DNA from: Terriglobales bacterium
GTDB lineage: Bacteria; Acidobacteriota; Terriglobia; Terriglobales; Acidobacteriaceae
NCBI GenBank assembly: GCA_025936825.1
Contig: JAICSO010000001.1
Coordinates: forward strand, 558,001 to 622,000
Reading direction: 5' to 3'
DNA length: 64,000 nucleotides
The notes under the pieces are model-generated. The model was not told the origin of the DNA. It saw nothing but the letters and a program-made list of their open reading frames with translations, and made no database searches. Positions 16,265-25,621 of this stretch are shown here, in pieces (positions within the stretch are counted from its first letter, which is position 1; each line of letters starts with the position of its first letter). The position numbers and the translations under genes were made by a program.

Positions 16265-16740
16265 GTTCTTTCGGTTGTGAATTGCAGTACCCAGGTTCGT
16301 GGGGCCCAGGCAAGCGGGGCAGAACTTCAGATGAAAGTTCGGAGAATCCATTTTTCGGAGGAACGTAGAAAGTGACTCGAAAATGTTTGATTGGCAATTC
16401 ATATTCCTCCCTCAGTTTGTGGTAGTCGGTGTGTGGCTCTTGTTATGCCATCTTCAGATTGGGGCAGGAGATCGCTAGCAACCGAAAAGTGAGTGCGATT
16501 TTAGGTGTTCTGTGAATCTTCGTGGCTGCGGAGTTTGAGGTAGCCTGAGCAGGCGGCGGCCGCGTTCGGCCAACGCTACACCGAACCCACGCGTTGAAGT
16601 TCCTCTCCGCCCTTCACCCATAAAACTCTCCGTGGAACCGTCTCCTGCCGAACGAAACCTTAGGGTCGATGAAATTAAGCTATTGAAACGTATTAATAAA
16701 GCGTGGTACACATGGTTCGCACTGGAGAAAAGGTCGACTC
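16265..16740. other. Intergenic region, promoter of the glycan locus
   Basis: A stretch of 476 bases without a convincing gene between the last cytochrome and the GH2 gene. The only strong element is the LacI-type palindrome at 16683-16696. A GTTCGG/CCGAAC repeat (16564-16586) is noted but unexplained. No terminator with a T-run is visible after the cytochrome operon. Confidence 0.5.
16683..16696 (+). promoter_or_regulatory. LacI-type operator upstream of the GH2 gene
   Basis: TTGAAACGTATTAA fits the pattern TTrA-nn-CG-nn-TyAA, a two-fold site with the central CG typical of LacI/GalR family operators. Two further copies of the pattern precede the TonB gene at 20734. The LacI regulator gene at 19478 lies between these targets. 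Confidence 0.6.
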
Positions 16741-19419
16741 GTGTTCATGAATCAGTTACGTAACACCGCACTCGGAATTGCCCTTGGTTTTGTCTTTGTG
16801 TGCAACGTGCCGCGGGTAAAGGCGGCGGAGCCTGCGAACCATGTCTTGCATTTACAAGACGGATGGCGCATGGAGTCGTCGTGCAAAGTCGAGAAGCCCG
16901 GGACCCAAGTCTCGACTTCAGCGTTCTCTGATGCGATGTGGTATCCGGCAACGGTACCGACGACTGTAACCTCGGCGTTGGTGAAATTGAAGAAGTACCC
17001 CGATCCAGACTTCGGAATGAACTTGCGGAAGTTGCCGGGCGTGACCTATCCCATCGGCTCAAACTTCTCCAACATGGATATGCGGCAGGACAGCCCTTTC
17101 ATGGTGCCGTGGTGGTTTCGCAAAACGTTTGTTCTTCCGGCGGCGGATAAAGGCAAGACGCTCTGGCTCTACTTCGGCGGCATCAACTACCGCGCCAACA
17201 TTTTTCTGAACGGAAAGCAGATCGGGACGTACGACGATGTGGCTGGCGCCTGGCGGACGTACGAATTCAACATCACAGATGCGGCACTACCTGGCCGGCA
17301 GAACGTCCTCGCCGTCGAGGTGTTCTCGCCGACAGCTAAAGACCTTGCCATCACCTTCGTGGACTGGAACCCATCGCCTCCTGACAAGAACATGGGGCTG
17401 TTTCGGGATGTTGAAATCCGGACCAGTGGGCCGGTTGCGATCCGGTACCCGGCGGTGATGTCAAAAGTGGATCCAGATGGGAAGGCGCATCTGACGGTCA
17501 CAGCGTTCTTGAAGAACGGTTCGAAGCAAGAGATTTCCGGCCAACTCAAAGGGAAGATTGAAGGCGTCGAGTTTTCCCAGGACATTCCGTTAAAAGCCGG
17601 CGAAGAGAAAAACGTCACCTTCGATACGGCTGAGTTTCCGCAGCTCAACTTCGATCATCCGCGCCTATGGTGGCCTGCGCAAATGGGTACTCCGGAACTG
17701 TACAAACTTGATCTGCGGTTCGAGATCAATGGGCAGTCTTCCGATAGTTCGCAGACGAGTTTCGGGATACGCGAGGTCACTTCAGAATTAAACACCGCCA
17801 ACCACCGAGTGTTCTCGATCAACGGCAAAAAACTTCTGATCCGCGGGGGTGGCTGGTCGCCCGATATGATGCTGCGCGAGAATCCGCAGCGCTTGCGTGA
17901 CGAGTTTGCGTATGTTCGGGACATGGGGCTGAACACCATTCGCCTCGAAGGCAAACTCGAGACCGACGACTTCTTCAATCTTGCCGACCAGCAGGGAATC
18001 CTCGTCATGGCCGGGTGGTGCTGCTGCGACGCATGGGAGCACTGGTCGGAATGGACGCCCGAAGAACTTCCGATCGCGAAAGCATCCTTGCGCGATCAGA
18101 TTTATCGCCTTAGAAGTCATCCGAGCTTGCTGGTGTGGCTGAATGGCAGTGATAATCCTCCTCCGCCCGATGTTGAACAAGCATATCTTGACATTGAAAA
18201 GCAGTTGCAGTGGCCAAACCCGGTGATTTCTTCGGCGACAGCCAAGGTCACGACAGTATCGGGCGAAAGCGGTGTGAAGATGAGCGGCCCATATGAATAT
18301 GTCGCGCCGAGCTACTGGATGGAAGATTCTTTCGGCGCGACCCATCCGCAAAGTTGCAATCAGGGCGGATGCGGCGGCGGGTACGGATTCAACTCGGAGA
18401 CCAGCCCCGGGCCCGCTGTGCCCCCGATCGAAAGCATTGAAACCATGTTGCCGAAGGAACACTGGTGGCCGATTGACGACTGGTGGAATTTTCATGCGGG
18501 AGGCGAGAACTTCAAAGATCTTCACGTCTTCACCGATGCGCTGAATGCGCGCCATGGCCCTACGACGACGCTCGAAGACTATACCTTCAAGTCGCAAGTG
18601 CAGAGCTATGAAGGCATTCGCGCGATGTACGAAGCTTACAGCCGCAACAAGTACACGTCGGGCGGCGTAATTCAGTGGATGCTGAATAATGCCTGGCCTT
18701 CGATGATCTGGCATTTGTTTGACTTCTACCTGCGCCCAGGTGGCGGATATTTCGGCGCGAAGACGGCCATGCAGCCGTTGAATCCCTTGTACGGATACGA
18801 TGACCATTCGATTTATCTGGTCAACAGCCGGTATGAGGACGCAAAGCAGGTGAAAGTCGCGACCAAGCTGCTCAACCTTGACATGAGCGAGAAATTTTTC
18901 AACGAGAGCACGGTCGATGTGCCGGCGGACGGCGTCATCAAAGTGGTCGCGATACCAGAGATTGTGGGTTTGTCGCCAACCTACTTCGTGGCTTTGAAAG
19001 TTTCCGATTCAGCGGGCAAAGTTCTCGGCTCGAACTTCTACTGGCTCTCGACAAAACCGGAAACACTTGATTGGGCGAAATCAACCTGGTTCAATACCCC
19101 AACACTTTCCTATGCCGACTTCACCGCACTTTCGCAATTACCCAAGGTGAAGCTGCGAGTCACTGAACACAGCGAGCGCAAGGCAGATCAGGAGATTACG
19201 CACGTCACCCTCGAGAATCCCTCAACCAGCCTAGCTTTCTTCATTCGATTGAAGCTGAAGAAAGGCGCTGCAGGTCCGGAGATTCTGCCCGTGCTTTGGC
19301 AGGACAACTACGTATCCTTGCTGCCGGGAGAAAAGCGCGATTTGACGGCCGAGTATCGAGCAAGCGAGTTGGGTACCGAAAAGCCGGTGATAGAAGTCCG
19401 AGGCTGGAACACAGAATGA
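16741..19419 (+). CDS. Exported GH2 glycosidase, exo-beta-D-glucosaminidase/beta-mannosidase-like
   Basis: An 892-residue protein with a signal ending near VKAAEP, then the GH2 layout: jelly-roll sugar-binding domain, Ig-like domains and a TIM barrel. The segment DWNPSPPDKNMGLFRDVEIR and the catalytic region WLNGSDNPPPP (Asp as candidate acid/base) plus FNSETSPGPAVPP (Glu as candidate nucleophile) resemble CsxA-type exo-beta-D-glucosaminidases and related endo-beta-mannosidases. The GTG at 16741 has better spacing to AAAAGG than the ATG at 16747; either gives a signal peptide. A LacI-type operator lies about 45 bases upstream. It would release terminal glucosamine (or mannose) from oligosaccharides in the periplasm. 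Exact specificity is not certain. Confidence 0.87.
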   Translation: MFMNQLRNTALGIALGFVFVCNVPRVKAAEPANHVLHLQDGWRMESSCKVEKPGTQVSTSAFSDAMWYPATVPTTVTSALVKLKKYPDPDFGMNLRKLPGVTYPIGSNFSNMDMRQDSPFMVPWWFRKTFVLPAADKGKTLWLYFGGINYRANIFLNGKQIGTYDDVAGAWRTYEFNITDAALPGRQNVLAVEVFSPTAKDLAITFVDWNPSPPDKNMGLFRDVEIRTSGPVAIRYPAVMSKVDPDGKAHLTVTAFLKNGSKQEISGQLKGKIEGVEFSQDIPLKAGEEKNVTFDTAEFPQLNFDHPRLWWPAQMGTPELYKLDLRFEINGQSSDSSQTSFGIREVTSELNTANHRVFSINGKKLLIRGGGWSPDMMLRENPQRLRDEFAYVRDMGLNTIRLEGKLETDDFFNLADQQGILVMAGWCCCDAWEHWSEWTPEELPIAKASLRDQIYRLRSHPSLLVWLNGSDNPPPPDVEQAYLDIEKQLQWPNPVISSATAKVTTVSGESGVKMSGPYEYVAPSYWMEDSFGATHPQSCNQGGCGGGYGFNSETSPGPAVPPIESIETMLPKEHWWPIDDWWNFHAGGENFKDLHVFTDALNARHGPTTTLEDYTFKSQVQSYEGIRAMYEAYSRNKYTSGGVIQWMLNNAWPSMIWHLFDFYLRPGGGYFGAKTAMQPLNPLYGYDDHSIYLVNSRYEDAKQVKVATKLLNLDMSEKFFNESTVDVPADGVIKVVAIPEIVGLSPTYFVALKVSDSAGKVLGSNFYWLSTKPETLDWAKSTWFNTPTLSYADFTALSQLPKVKLRVTEHSERKADQEITHVTLENPSTSLAFFIRLKLKKGAAGPEILPVLWQDNYVSLLPGEKRDLTAEYRASELGTEKPVIEVRGWNTE

Positions 19420-19477
19420 GACTCTTTCTGCGGAAGTCGGTCGTTTAGGTTTGTTTAGGGAGGCGGACATCACTGAC

Positions 19478-20554
19478 GTGAGCGTAAAGCGGCAACGGTC
19501 GGCAGTAACCATTCGCGAGGTCGCGAAAGAGAGCGGCTTTGCGTCAGCGACGGTCTCGATCGTTCTCAACAACGCTCCGCTTGCACGCTACATCCCCGAA
19601 ACCACGAAAAATCGGATCGTCCGGGCGGCGAAGAAGTTGGGCTATCGGCCCAACGTGTTTGCACGTACCCTGCGCAACCAACGCACTCACACGGTCGGCG
19701 TCATGGTTTTTGACATGACGGACCCGTACTGCATCCCGATTCTTCGCGGAATCGAAAACACGCTCTACGAGGCATCTTTTCTCCCGATTCTTACCGACGT
19801 CCACAACGAGCGCAGCCGGTTTGAGCGCTATCTGGAAATGCTGCTCGACCGGAGGGTCGAGGCGCTCATCATTGTCGCCAATTGGCTGTTCGTAGACGTG
19901 AACGTTCTCGGGGACCTTGAGAAGAGCAACGTCCCAACAGCCATGATTGGCCGAGAACTGAAGGCCGGTTCCGTGAGTTCGGTGACTGTCGACAATGAGT
20001 TTGGCGCGAACGCCGCCATCGAACATCTCTATTCGCTCGGGCACCGCCGGATTGCTTTCATTCGAGGACCGCGCCACATCACCGACACTGCGCCACGCTG
20101 GAAGGGAATTCGCAATTTCGCCACTGCTAAGAACCTCGAGATTGACCCGAATCTCGTTGTCGACCTGCCCGAATCCAGTGACCCACTTTCCAGCTTCGAT
20201 GCGGGCTACACGCTGACACAGAAGCTGCTGCAACAAGGGCAGTCGTTCACCGCCTTGATGGCCTTTGACGACGTGACCGCGCTCGGGGCAATCCGCGCGT
20301 TACACCATGCCGGGGTGAAGGTGCCGGAGCAATGCTCTGTTATTGGTTTCGACGATATCTCGCACTCCAGCTTTATAACGCCTGCCCTCACGACCATTCG
20401 GCAACCCATGCCAGACATGGGTCAGATGGCAGTCAATATTGTTGCGGAAAACATCAGCGCAATTCAGCAGCAAGAGAGAGTTGCTGCTGTACATCGCAAG
20501 CTGGTACCGCAACTGATCACCCGCGAGTCAACCGGGAAAGTAAATTTACAATAA
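19478..20554 (+). CDS. LacI/GalR-family transcriptional regulator
   Basis: A 358-residue repressor with an N-terminal LacI helix-turn-helix (TIREVAKESGFASATVSIVLNN), the hinge region (YRPNVFARTLRNQRTHTVGV) and a periplasmic-binding-protein-like effector domain (FDDVTALGAIRALHHAGVKVPE, IGFDDI). GTG 19478 is chosen because it lies after GGGAGG and just before the conserved HTH; an in-frame TTG at 19451 is the alternative. The central-CG palindromes at 16683, 20606 and 20628 are its likely targets, making the GH2 and TonB genes its regulon. The ligand is probably a mono- or disaccharide released by the GH2 enzyme (inference). Confidence 0.92.
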   Translation: MSVKRQRSAVTIREVAKESGFASATVSIVLNNAPLARYIPETTKNRIVRAAKKLGYRPNVFARTLRNQRTHTVGVMVFDMTDPYCIPILRGIENTLYEASFLPILTDVHNERSRFERYLEMLLDRRVEALIIVANWLFVDVNVLGDLEKSNVPTAMIGRELKAGSVSSVTVDNEFGANAAIEHLYSLGHRRIAFIRGPRHITDTAPRWKGIRNFATAKNLEIDPNLVVDLPESSDPLSSFDAGYTLTQKLLQQGQSFTALMAFDDVTALGAIRALHHAGVKVPEQCSVIGFDDISHSSFITPALTTIRQPMPDMGQMAVNIVAENISAIQQQERVAAVHRKLVPQLITRESTGKVNLQ

Positions 20555-20605
20555 CGATTTTGTGAAATTTTGACTTGACAGTTCTTTTGGACCTCGTCCA
20601 GTCTA

Positions 20606-20641
20606 TTAACACGATTTAATAGATGAATTGATACGATTCAA
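20606..20641 (+). promoter_or_regulatory. Tandem LacI-type operators upstream of the TonB receptor gene
   Basis: Two palindromes with central CG: TTAACACGATTTAA (20606-20619) and TTGATACGATTCAA (20628-20641). Their centres are 22 bases apart, about two helical turns, so two dimers would bind the same DNA face. A TTGACA (20575-20580) lies just upstream, consistent with repression of a promoter here. Confidence 0.65.
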
Positions 20642-20733
20642 TAGTCCAGCTTCCGGCATGCTTAACCCTGACCGCCGGAACCTTACCCCGGGTGGAAGTG
20701 AGATGCCACGGTTCGTCCACGAAGGAGTTCAGT

Positions 20734-23700
20734 ATGAAAGCAATCTTGCGATACCTCATCGTATTTCTGACAACATCCTCAGCGGTCGTGCTGGCGCAGG
20801 ACACCGCTTCTATCACTGGAACGGTCGTCGATCCGAGCGGAGCGGCGGTTGGCAATGCGAAAGTTGTGGTCACTAACCCCGAGCTTGGTGTCACGCGCAC
20901 GTCACCGACGAACAGTGAGGGTGCTTACCTGTTTTCAGCGTTGCCTAATGGCACTTACGACCTGACTATTACTGCTCAAGGTTTCAAGAAATACCAGGCC
21001 AAAGGGATCATCCTTCGCGTCGGCCAGAGCGCACGCAACGACGTGCGACTCGACATTGGCGCCGAAAACGTCGAAGTCACCGTGAAGGGTACTGATGTTG
21101 CTCAAGTGCAGACGCAAACGAACGAAGTCGCAGGCACGATCACAGGCCAGGAAATAAGCCAGTTGCAGCTCAATGGCCGTGTATTCACGCAGTTGGTCAC
21201 CCTGACTCCCGGCGTGAGTAATCAAACGGGATCATCTGAAGGGCAATACGGAATCACTGCCAATGTGAATTACAGCGTGAACGGTGGGCGCCTCGAATAT
21301 AACAACTGGGAACTGGATGGTGGCGACAATATGGACAACGGCAGCAATGCTACGCTGAACGTCACCCCCAGTGTCGACGCTATCGGCGAGGTACGAGTTC
21401 TCACCTCCAACTATGGCGCGCAGTACGGGCGCAATGGATCGGGGACGATTGAGACGGAAACGAAATCCGGCACGAGCCAGTTTCACGGCGATGTTTACGA
21501 ATTTGTCCGAAACAATGCATTTAACGCAACACCGGAATTTCAGTCTCAGGTTCCCGGGTATCACAAAAACGATTTCGGTTACACCATCGGTGGACCAGTA
21601 TTTATCCCCGGGAAATACAACACGAACAAGCAGAAGACGTTTTTCTTCTTTTCGGAGGAGTGGAGAAGGGATCGCGTGCCAGGCCAGGATTTTTTTACGC
21701 AGGTGCCCTCTGTAGCGGAACGCGGCGGCGACTTTAGCGATGTGTGCCTGCCTACTCCAGGACCCGATTGTCCGACAGATCCGCGGACCGGTAGCCCATT
21801 CGATGGCAGCCTAGGTCCGCTCCCCATCGATCCTAATGCCCAACCCTTACTAGCAATGATCCCCACCCCGAGCCCTGGTCTCGGCAATGTCTACCAAGCC
21901 GCCCCCTCGCAACCGACCAATTGGCGTGAAGAACTGATCCGCGTGGATCACAACATCAATGACAAATGGCGGGTGATGTTTCGCTACGCGCATGACTCCT
22001 GGGACACCGTCACAGCTACGCCTCTGTGGACAAATGCCGGAAGCTTTCCGACAGTTGAAACGAACTTCGTCGGACCCGCTGAGTCGCTGGTAGGCCGCCT
22101 GACCACGACGGTGTCGCCGACCCTGCTGAACGAATTCGTATTCAGCTTCACTACGGACCACATTGTTCTGACGAGCACCGGAACGCCCGATGCAAATGCA
22201 TGGAAGCGTACCTCCAGCTATAACGCCGGAAGCCTTTTTCCGTCCGCCAACAACGGTGGCAAACTGCCGGGTTTCAGTGTGAGTGGCGGCAACGGCGGAA
22301 TTTATGGCGATGGTTTTGGACAAGACCCCGGATACATTCCTAATGGCCCCTACAACTCGAATCCGACATATACCTATCGTGACAACGTCACCAAAGTGAT
22401 AGGCAATCACAACCTGCAGTTCGGCGCGTATGCAGCTTTCGCCCAGAAAAACGAACTTAGCGCAACAGAGCCTTCTACCAACGGCTTCCTGGACTTCGAC
22501 ACCACATCGCCGAATTCGAGTGGCAATCCTTTTGCCGACCTTCTGCTGGGAAATATTTTCAGCTTCGGTCAAGCGAGCGCGCAGCCCAAGTATTACAACC
22601 GCTACAAAATTGTCGAACCCTACTTCCAGGACGATTTTCACGCTACTCGCAGGTTGACATTGAACCTCGGTCTTCGCGTCAGTTTGTTTGCAACCTATCG
22701 CGAGAAGTACAAGAACGCCTATAATTTCGATCCCGCAAAATGGTTGGCTGCAAGCGCGCCGGCGGTAGACGACGTGAATGGCGATGTGACTGGTCAAGGC
22801 GGCGCCATCATCCCCAACACCGGCGACCCGTTCAATGGGATGGTTCGCTGTGGTTCCGGCGGTGTGCCGATCGGATGCATGACCGGTCACCTGTTCAACG
22901 CTGCTCCTCGGATTGGCTTTGCTTTCGATCCACGGGGTAATGGAAAGACCGCCATCCGTGGTGGATACGGCATCTTCTACGACCATACCAATGGCAATGA
23001 GGCAGATACGGAAGCGCTAGAAGGCGCGCCGCCGCTGGTTAACACGCCTACACAGTTCAACATCACCGGATACGGCACCATCGGCGCACAATCCGGTCTG
23101 CTGTTCCCGCTCAACGTGATTTCAATCCCTAGTAAGGCTATCTGGCCGTATGTTCAACAGTGGCACTTGGATGTGCAGCACGAAATAGCAAATAACACGG
23201 TCGCGATGATCTCGTACGTGGGAAGCAAGGGAACACACCTGGGCCGCAAGTATGAATTAAACCAGTTGCATCCACTTTCGGCTTCACAGAATCCATATAT
23301 CGTGTTGGGCGCTCCAATCGATACGACGAACGACTGCGGCAGCGTGAGTGAGGCAATGAATGGCAACCAAGTTGCCGCTTCCGGCCAGGTGGCCGGACAA
23401 CCGGTAAGTCAACTCGTAGCGACACACCTGGCGATAGCTTGTGGGAATGATCCCAATCCGTTCCGACCTTTTCTGGGTTACGGGGACATCACACGGCTTG
23501 ATAATGGCGCCTCATCCTCGTATAACGCTCTTCAAACCCAGCTAAGGCGCGCGGTCGGGAATCTTCAGATCAATCTGTCTTACACCTACAGTCACTCCAT
23601 CGACGATGCTTCTGATGGCGGCCTATTTGGTGATGGTGGCATTCTGAATGCGTACAACCCCCGTGCTTTCAGGGCATCTTCGAACTTTGATCAACGGCAT

Positions 23701-24300
23701 GCGTTTAATGCAAGTTGGGTTTATGAATTGCCGATTTTCAAAACGCCTGGGCTAGCGCACCGTCTGGCAGGAAATTGGCAGATCTCGGGACTTGCCGGTT
23801 GGCAGACGGGGACGCCGTTCAGTGTTTACAACATTACCGATGCTACTGATAACGCGGGCCTGGGTAATGGCGTGGCGGCAGGTGCGGGTGCTGCCCAGTC
23901 GTATGCAGACATGATCTCAAATCCGCACCAGAATCTGCCGAGCGCAGTCGCGCCGTTCGGTCCTTTCGTCGCCAATCCATCTGCGTTCGACCTGCCTATC
24001 GGCCTTACACTGGGTAACTCGGGACGCAACTTCCTTCGCAACCCGTCGCACTGGAACATCGACATGGCACTCTACAAGCGTTTTTTGATCACCGAGCGTG
24101 TTGCATTTGAATTCCGTGCCGAAGCCTTCAACGTTTTCAATCACGTAGAGTATGGCCCATTGGGTGGCGATCAAGGCGGAGCCGCAGGAAGTGCCGGGTT
24201 TTCGTCTGGTACGAGTTCTTTCGGAGCGGGGAACTTCCTGCAGACGGGTGTGGCCTACAGCCCCCGCATTCTGCAGTTTGGGGCCAAGCTTGTTTTCTGA
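20734..24300 (+). CDS. Oar-type TonB-dependent outer-membrane transporter (first of three)
   Basis: A 1188-residue protein with signal MKAILRYLIVFLTTSSAVVLAQ. An N-terminal carboxypeptidase-regulatory-like beta-sandwich (ITGTVVDPSGAAVGNAKVVVTNP...) is followed by a plug (VSVNGGRLEYNNWELDGGDNMDNG) and a large beta-barrel ending in FGAKLVF. This is the Acidobacteria/Myxococcus Oar architecture. ATG 20734 follows GAAGGAG at normal spacing. The tandem LacI-type operators 90-130 bases upstream and the adjacent GH2 and LacI genes indicate import of oligosaccharides. No SusD-like partner or TonB/ExbBD is in the window. Confidence 0.93.
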   Translation: MKAILRYLIVFLTTSSAVVLAQDTASITGTVVDPSGAAVGNAKVVVTNPELGVTRTSPTNSEGAYLFSALPNGTYDLTITAQGFKKYQAKGIILRVGQSARNDVRLDIGAENVEVTVKGTDVAQVQTQTNEVAGTITGQEISQLQLNGRVFTQLVTLTPGVSNQTGSSEGQYGITANVNYSVNGGRLEYNNWELDGGDNMDNGSNATLNVTPSVDAIGEVRVLTSNYGAQYGRNGSGTIETETKSGTSQFHGDVYEFVRNNAFNATPEFQSQVPGYHKNDFGYTIGGPVFIPGKYNTNKQKTFFFFSEEWRRDRVPGQDFFTQVPSVAERGGDFSDVCLPTPGPDCPTDPRTGSPFDGSLGPLPIDPNAQPLLAMIPTPSPGLGNVYQAAPSQPTNWREELIRVDHNINDKWRVMFRYAHDSWDTVTATPLWTNAGSFPTVETNFVGPAESLVGRLTTTVSPTLLNEFVFSFTTDHIVLTSTGTPDANAWKRTSSYNAGSLFPSANNGGKLPGFSVSGGNGGIYGDGFGQDPGYIPNGPYNSNPTYTYRDNVTKVIGNHNLQFGAYAAFAQKNELSATEPSTNGFLDFDTTSPNSSGNPFADLLLGNIFSFGQASAQPKYYNRYKIVEPYFQDDFHATRRLTLNLGLRVSLFATYREKYKNAYNFDPAKWLAASAPAVDDVNGDVTGQGGAIIPNTGDPFNGMVRCGSGGVPIGCMTGHLFNAAPRIGFAFDPRGNGKTAIRGGYGIFYDHTNGNEADTEALEGAPPLVNTPTQFNITGYGTIGAQSGLLFPLNVISIPSKAIWPYVQQWHLDVQHEIANNTVAMISYVGSKGTHLGRKYELNQLHPLSASQNPYIVLGAPIDTTNDCGSVSEAMNGNQVAASGQVAGQPVSQLVATHLAIACGNDPNPFRPFLGYGDITRLDNGASSSYNALQTQLRRAVGNLQINLSYTYSHSIDDASDGGLFGDGGILNAYNPRAFRASSNFDQRHAFNASWVYELPIFKTPGLAHRLAGNWQISGLAGWQTGTPFSVYNITDATDNAGLGNGVAAGAGAAQSYADMISNPHQNLPSAVAPFGPFVANPSAFDLPIGLTLGNSGRNFLRNPSHWNIDMALYKRFLITERVAFEFRAEAFNVFNHVEYGPLGGDQGGAAGSAGFSSGTSSFGAGNFLQTGVAYSPRILQFGAKLVF

Positions 24301-24326
24301 GAGAAGAGAATACGTTCCATGGCTTG

Positions 24327-24365
24327 ATGCGCAATCGCGCCGCTACGTGCGATCGCATTCTTTAG
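24327..24365 (+). terminator. Weak hairpin after the TonB gene
   Basis: A stem built from ATGCG and ATCGC on the left (with a two-base bulge) and GCGATCGCAT on the right is followed by TTCTTT. It sits in the 70-base gap before the TPR gene. The stem is imperfect, so partial termination at most. Confidence 0.3.
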
Positions 24366-24370
24366 AATGA

Positions 24371-25576
24371 ATGCCGATGCTGGGTTGCACAAGGACTAAC
24401 AAGGGAGAGCGGCGACGGGCAGCGTTGCTCGTCGCCGTGCTGTCAAGGCAACAAACATTGTTCGGGGTGCTAGCATTTGTTTTTTTTCTTGCGCCGCTAT
24501 TCGCGCAGGAAGCTATCACCGATGACCTCCTGAAATCCGCGACGCTGTCGCAGCAGCGCGGAGATTACCAGGCGGCAATTGCAGATTATCGTAAGCTCCT
24601 GCAGCTTCAGCCGGGCAAGGTTGAGGCCAAAGTCAACCTGGGTGCCGCCCTTGTTCAGCTGGGGCAGTACGATGAGGCGATCGCTCTGTACAAATCGGCT
24701 TTGACTCAGGTTTCAGAGAAAGCTCCGGTTCAGCTGAATCTAGGCCTTGCGTTTTACAAGAAGGGCGACTTTTCTGACGCGCGGGAACAGTTTCTGGCAC
24801 TGCACAATCAGGAGCCAACCGCGTTGCGAGTTGCACTGCTCCTTGCTGACACCGATCTGAATCTCGGAAAATCTGCGGAAGCCGTTAAGATCCTTCAGCC
24901 ACTTGATGCAGAAAACGGGGAGAACTTCGACTTTCAATATGCGTACGGGACCGCACTGATCGAGGCAGGTCGTGCTGCTGACGGCGTGGTCAGGCTCGAA
25001 AAGATTGCGGCATCCAACCACAGCGCGGATGCCTATTTCTTAGCTGGGCAAACGCGGCTCCGGATGGAGAACGTGAGCGAGGCTCGTTCTGACCTTGAGG
25101 CGGCGCTACGCCTGAACTCACAGCTTCCAAACATCTATACGCTCGTAGGAATTGCGAGAGACAAGAACAACGATCCAGAAAACGCAGAGCCTATGTTCCG
25201 GCAGGCAGTCCAGCAAAATGCGGATGATTTCACCGCGAACCTTTATCTTGGCACGATTCTTCTGAAGCGCCGCGACTTGGGGACCGCGAAGACTTACCTG
25301 GACCATGCGCTGAAGCTGAAGCCCGAAGATCAACTGGCACGATATGAGTTCGCTATGCTGGAAAGCGTCATGGGGTATTACCGACTGGCAGTGCCGCAAC
25401 TCGAAAGCCTTACGCGGGAGAATCCGCAATGGCTGGATCCGCACGTCGAGCTTGCTGCACTCTATTACAAACTCGGCCGCAAGGTAGACGGCGAGCGCGA
25501 GCGGGCCACGATTCAGCGCATCATGAAGAACCAGCAGTTGCGTTTAAGAAATCAGCCGTTTGCCCAAGGCAAATAG
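24371..25576 (+). CDS. Exported TPR-repeat protein
   Basis: A 401-residue protein with a basic N-terminus, a hydrophobic segment at about 30-45 (LFGVLAFVFFLAPLFAQE, a late signal peptide or anchor) and about eight or nine tetratricopeptide repeats (for example GDYQAAIADYRKLLQLQPGKVEAKVNLGAALVQLGQYDEAIALY). The ATG at 24371 has no clear ribosome-binding site, and the signal would be more standard from an internal start, so the N-terminus is uncertain. TPR proteins often accompany Oar-type transporters in Acidobacteria, possibly as scaffolds at the periplasmic side; no enzymatic motif is present. Confidence 0.82.
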   Translation: MPMLGCTRTNKGERRRAALLVAVLSRQQTLFGVLAFVFFLAPLFAQEAITDDLLKSATLSQQRGDYQAAIADYRKLLQLQPGKVEAKVNLGAALVQLGQYDEAIALYKSALTQVSEKAPVQLNLGLAFYKKGDFSDAREQFLALHNQEPTALRVALLLADTDLNLGKSAEAVKILQPLDAENGENFDFQYAYGTALIEAGRAADGVVRLEKIAASNHSADAYFLAGQTRLRMENVSEARSDLEAALRLNSQLPNIYTLVGIARDKNNDPENAEPMFRQAVQQNADDFTANLYLGTILLKRRDLGTAKTYLDHALKLKPEDQLARYEFAMLESVMGYYRLAVPQLESLTRENPQWLDPHVELAALYYKLGRKVDGERERATIQRIMKNQQLRLRNQPFAQGK

Positions 25577-25621
25577 CCTTGCGCGGCAGAGGGTCAGTTC
25601 AATTTCGAAAACAGCGGTCGT

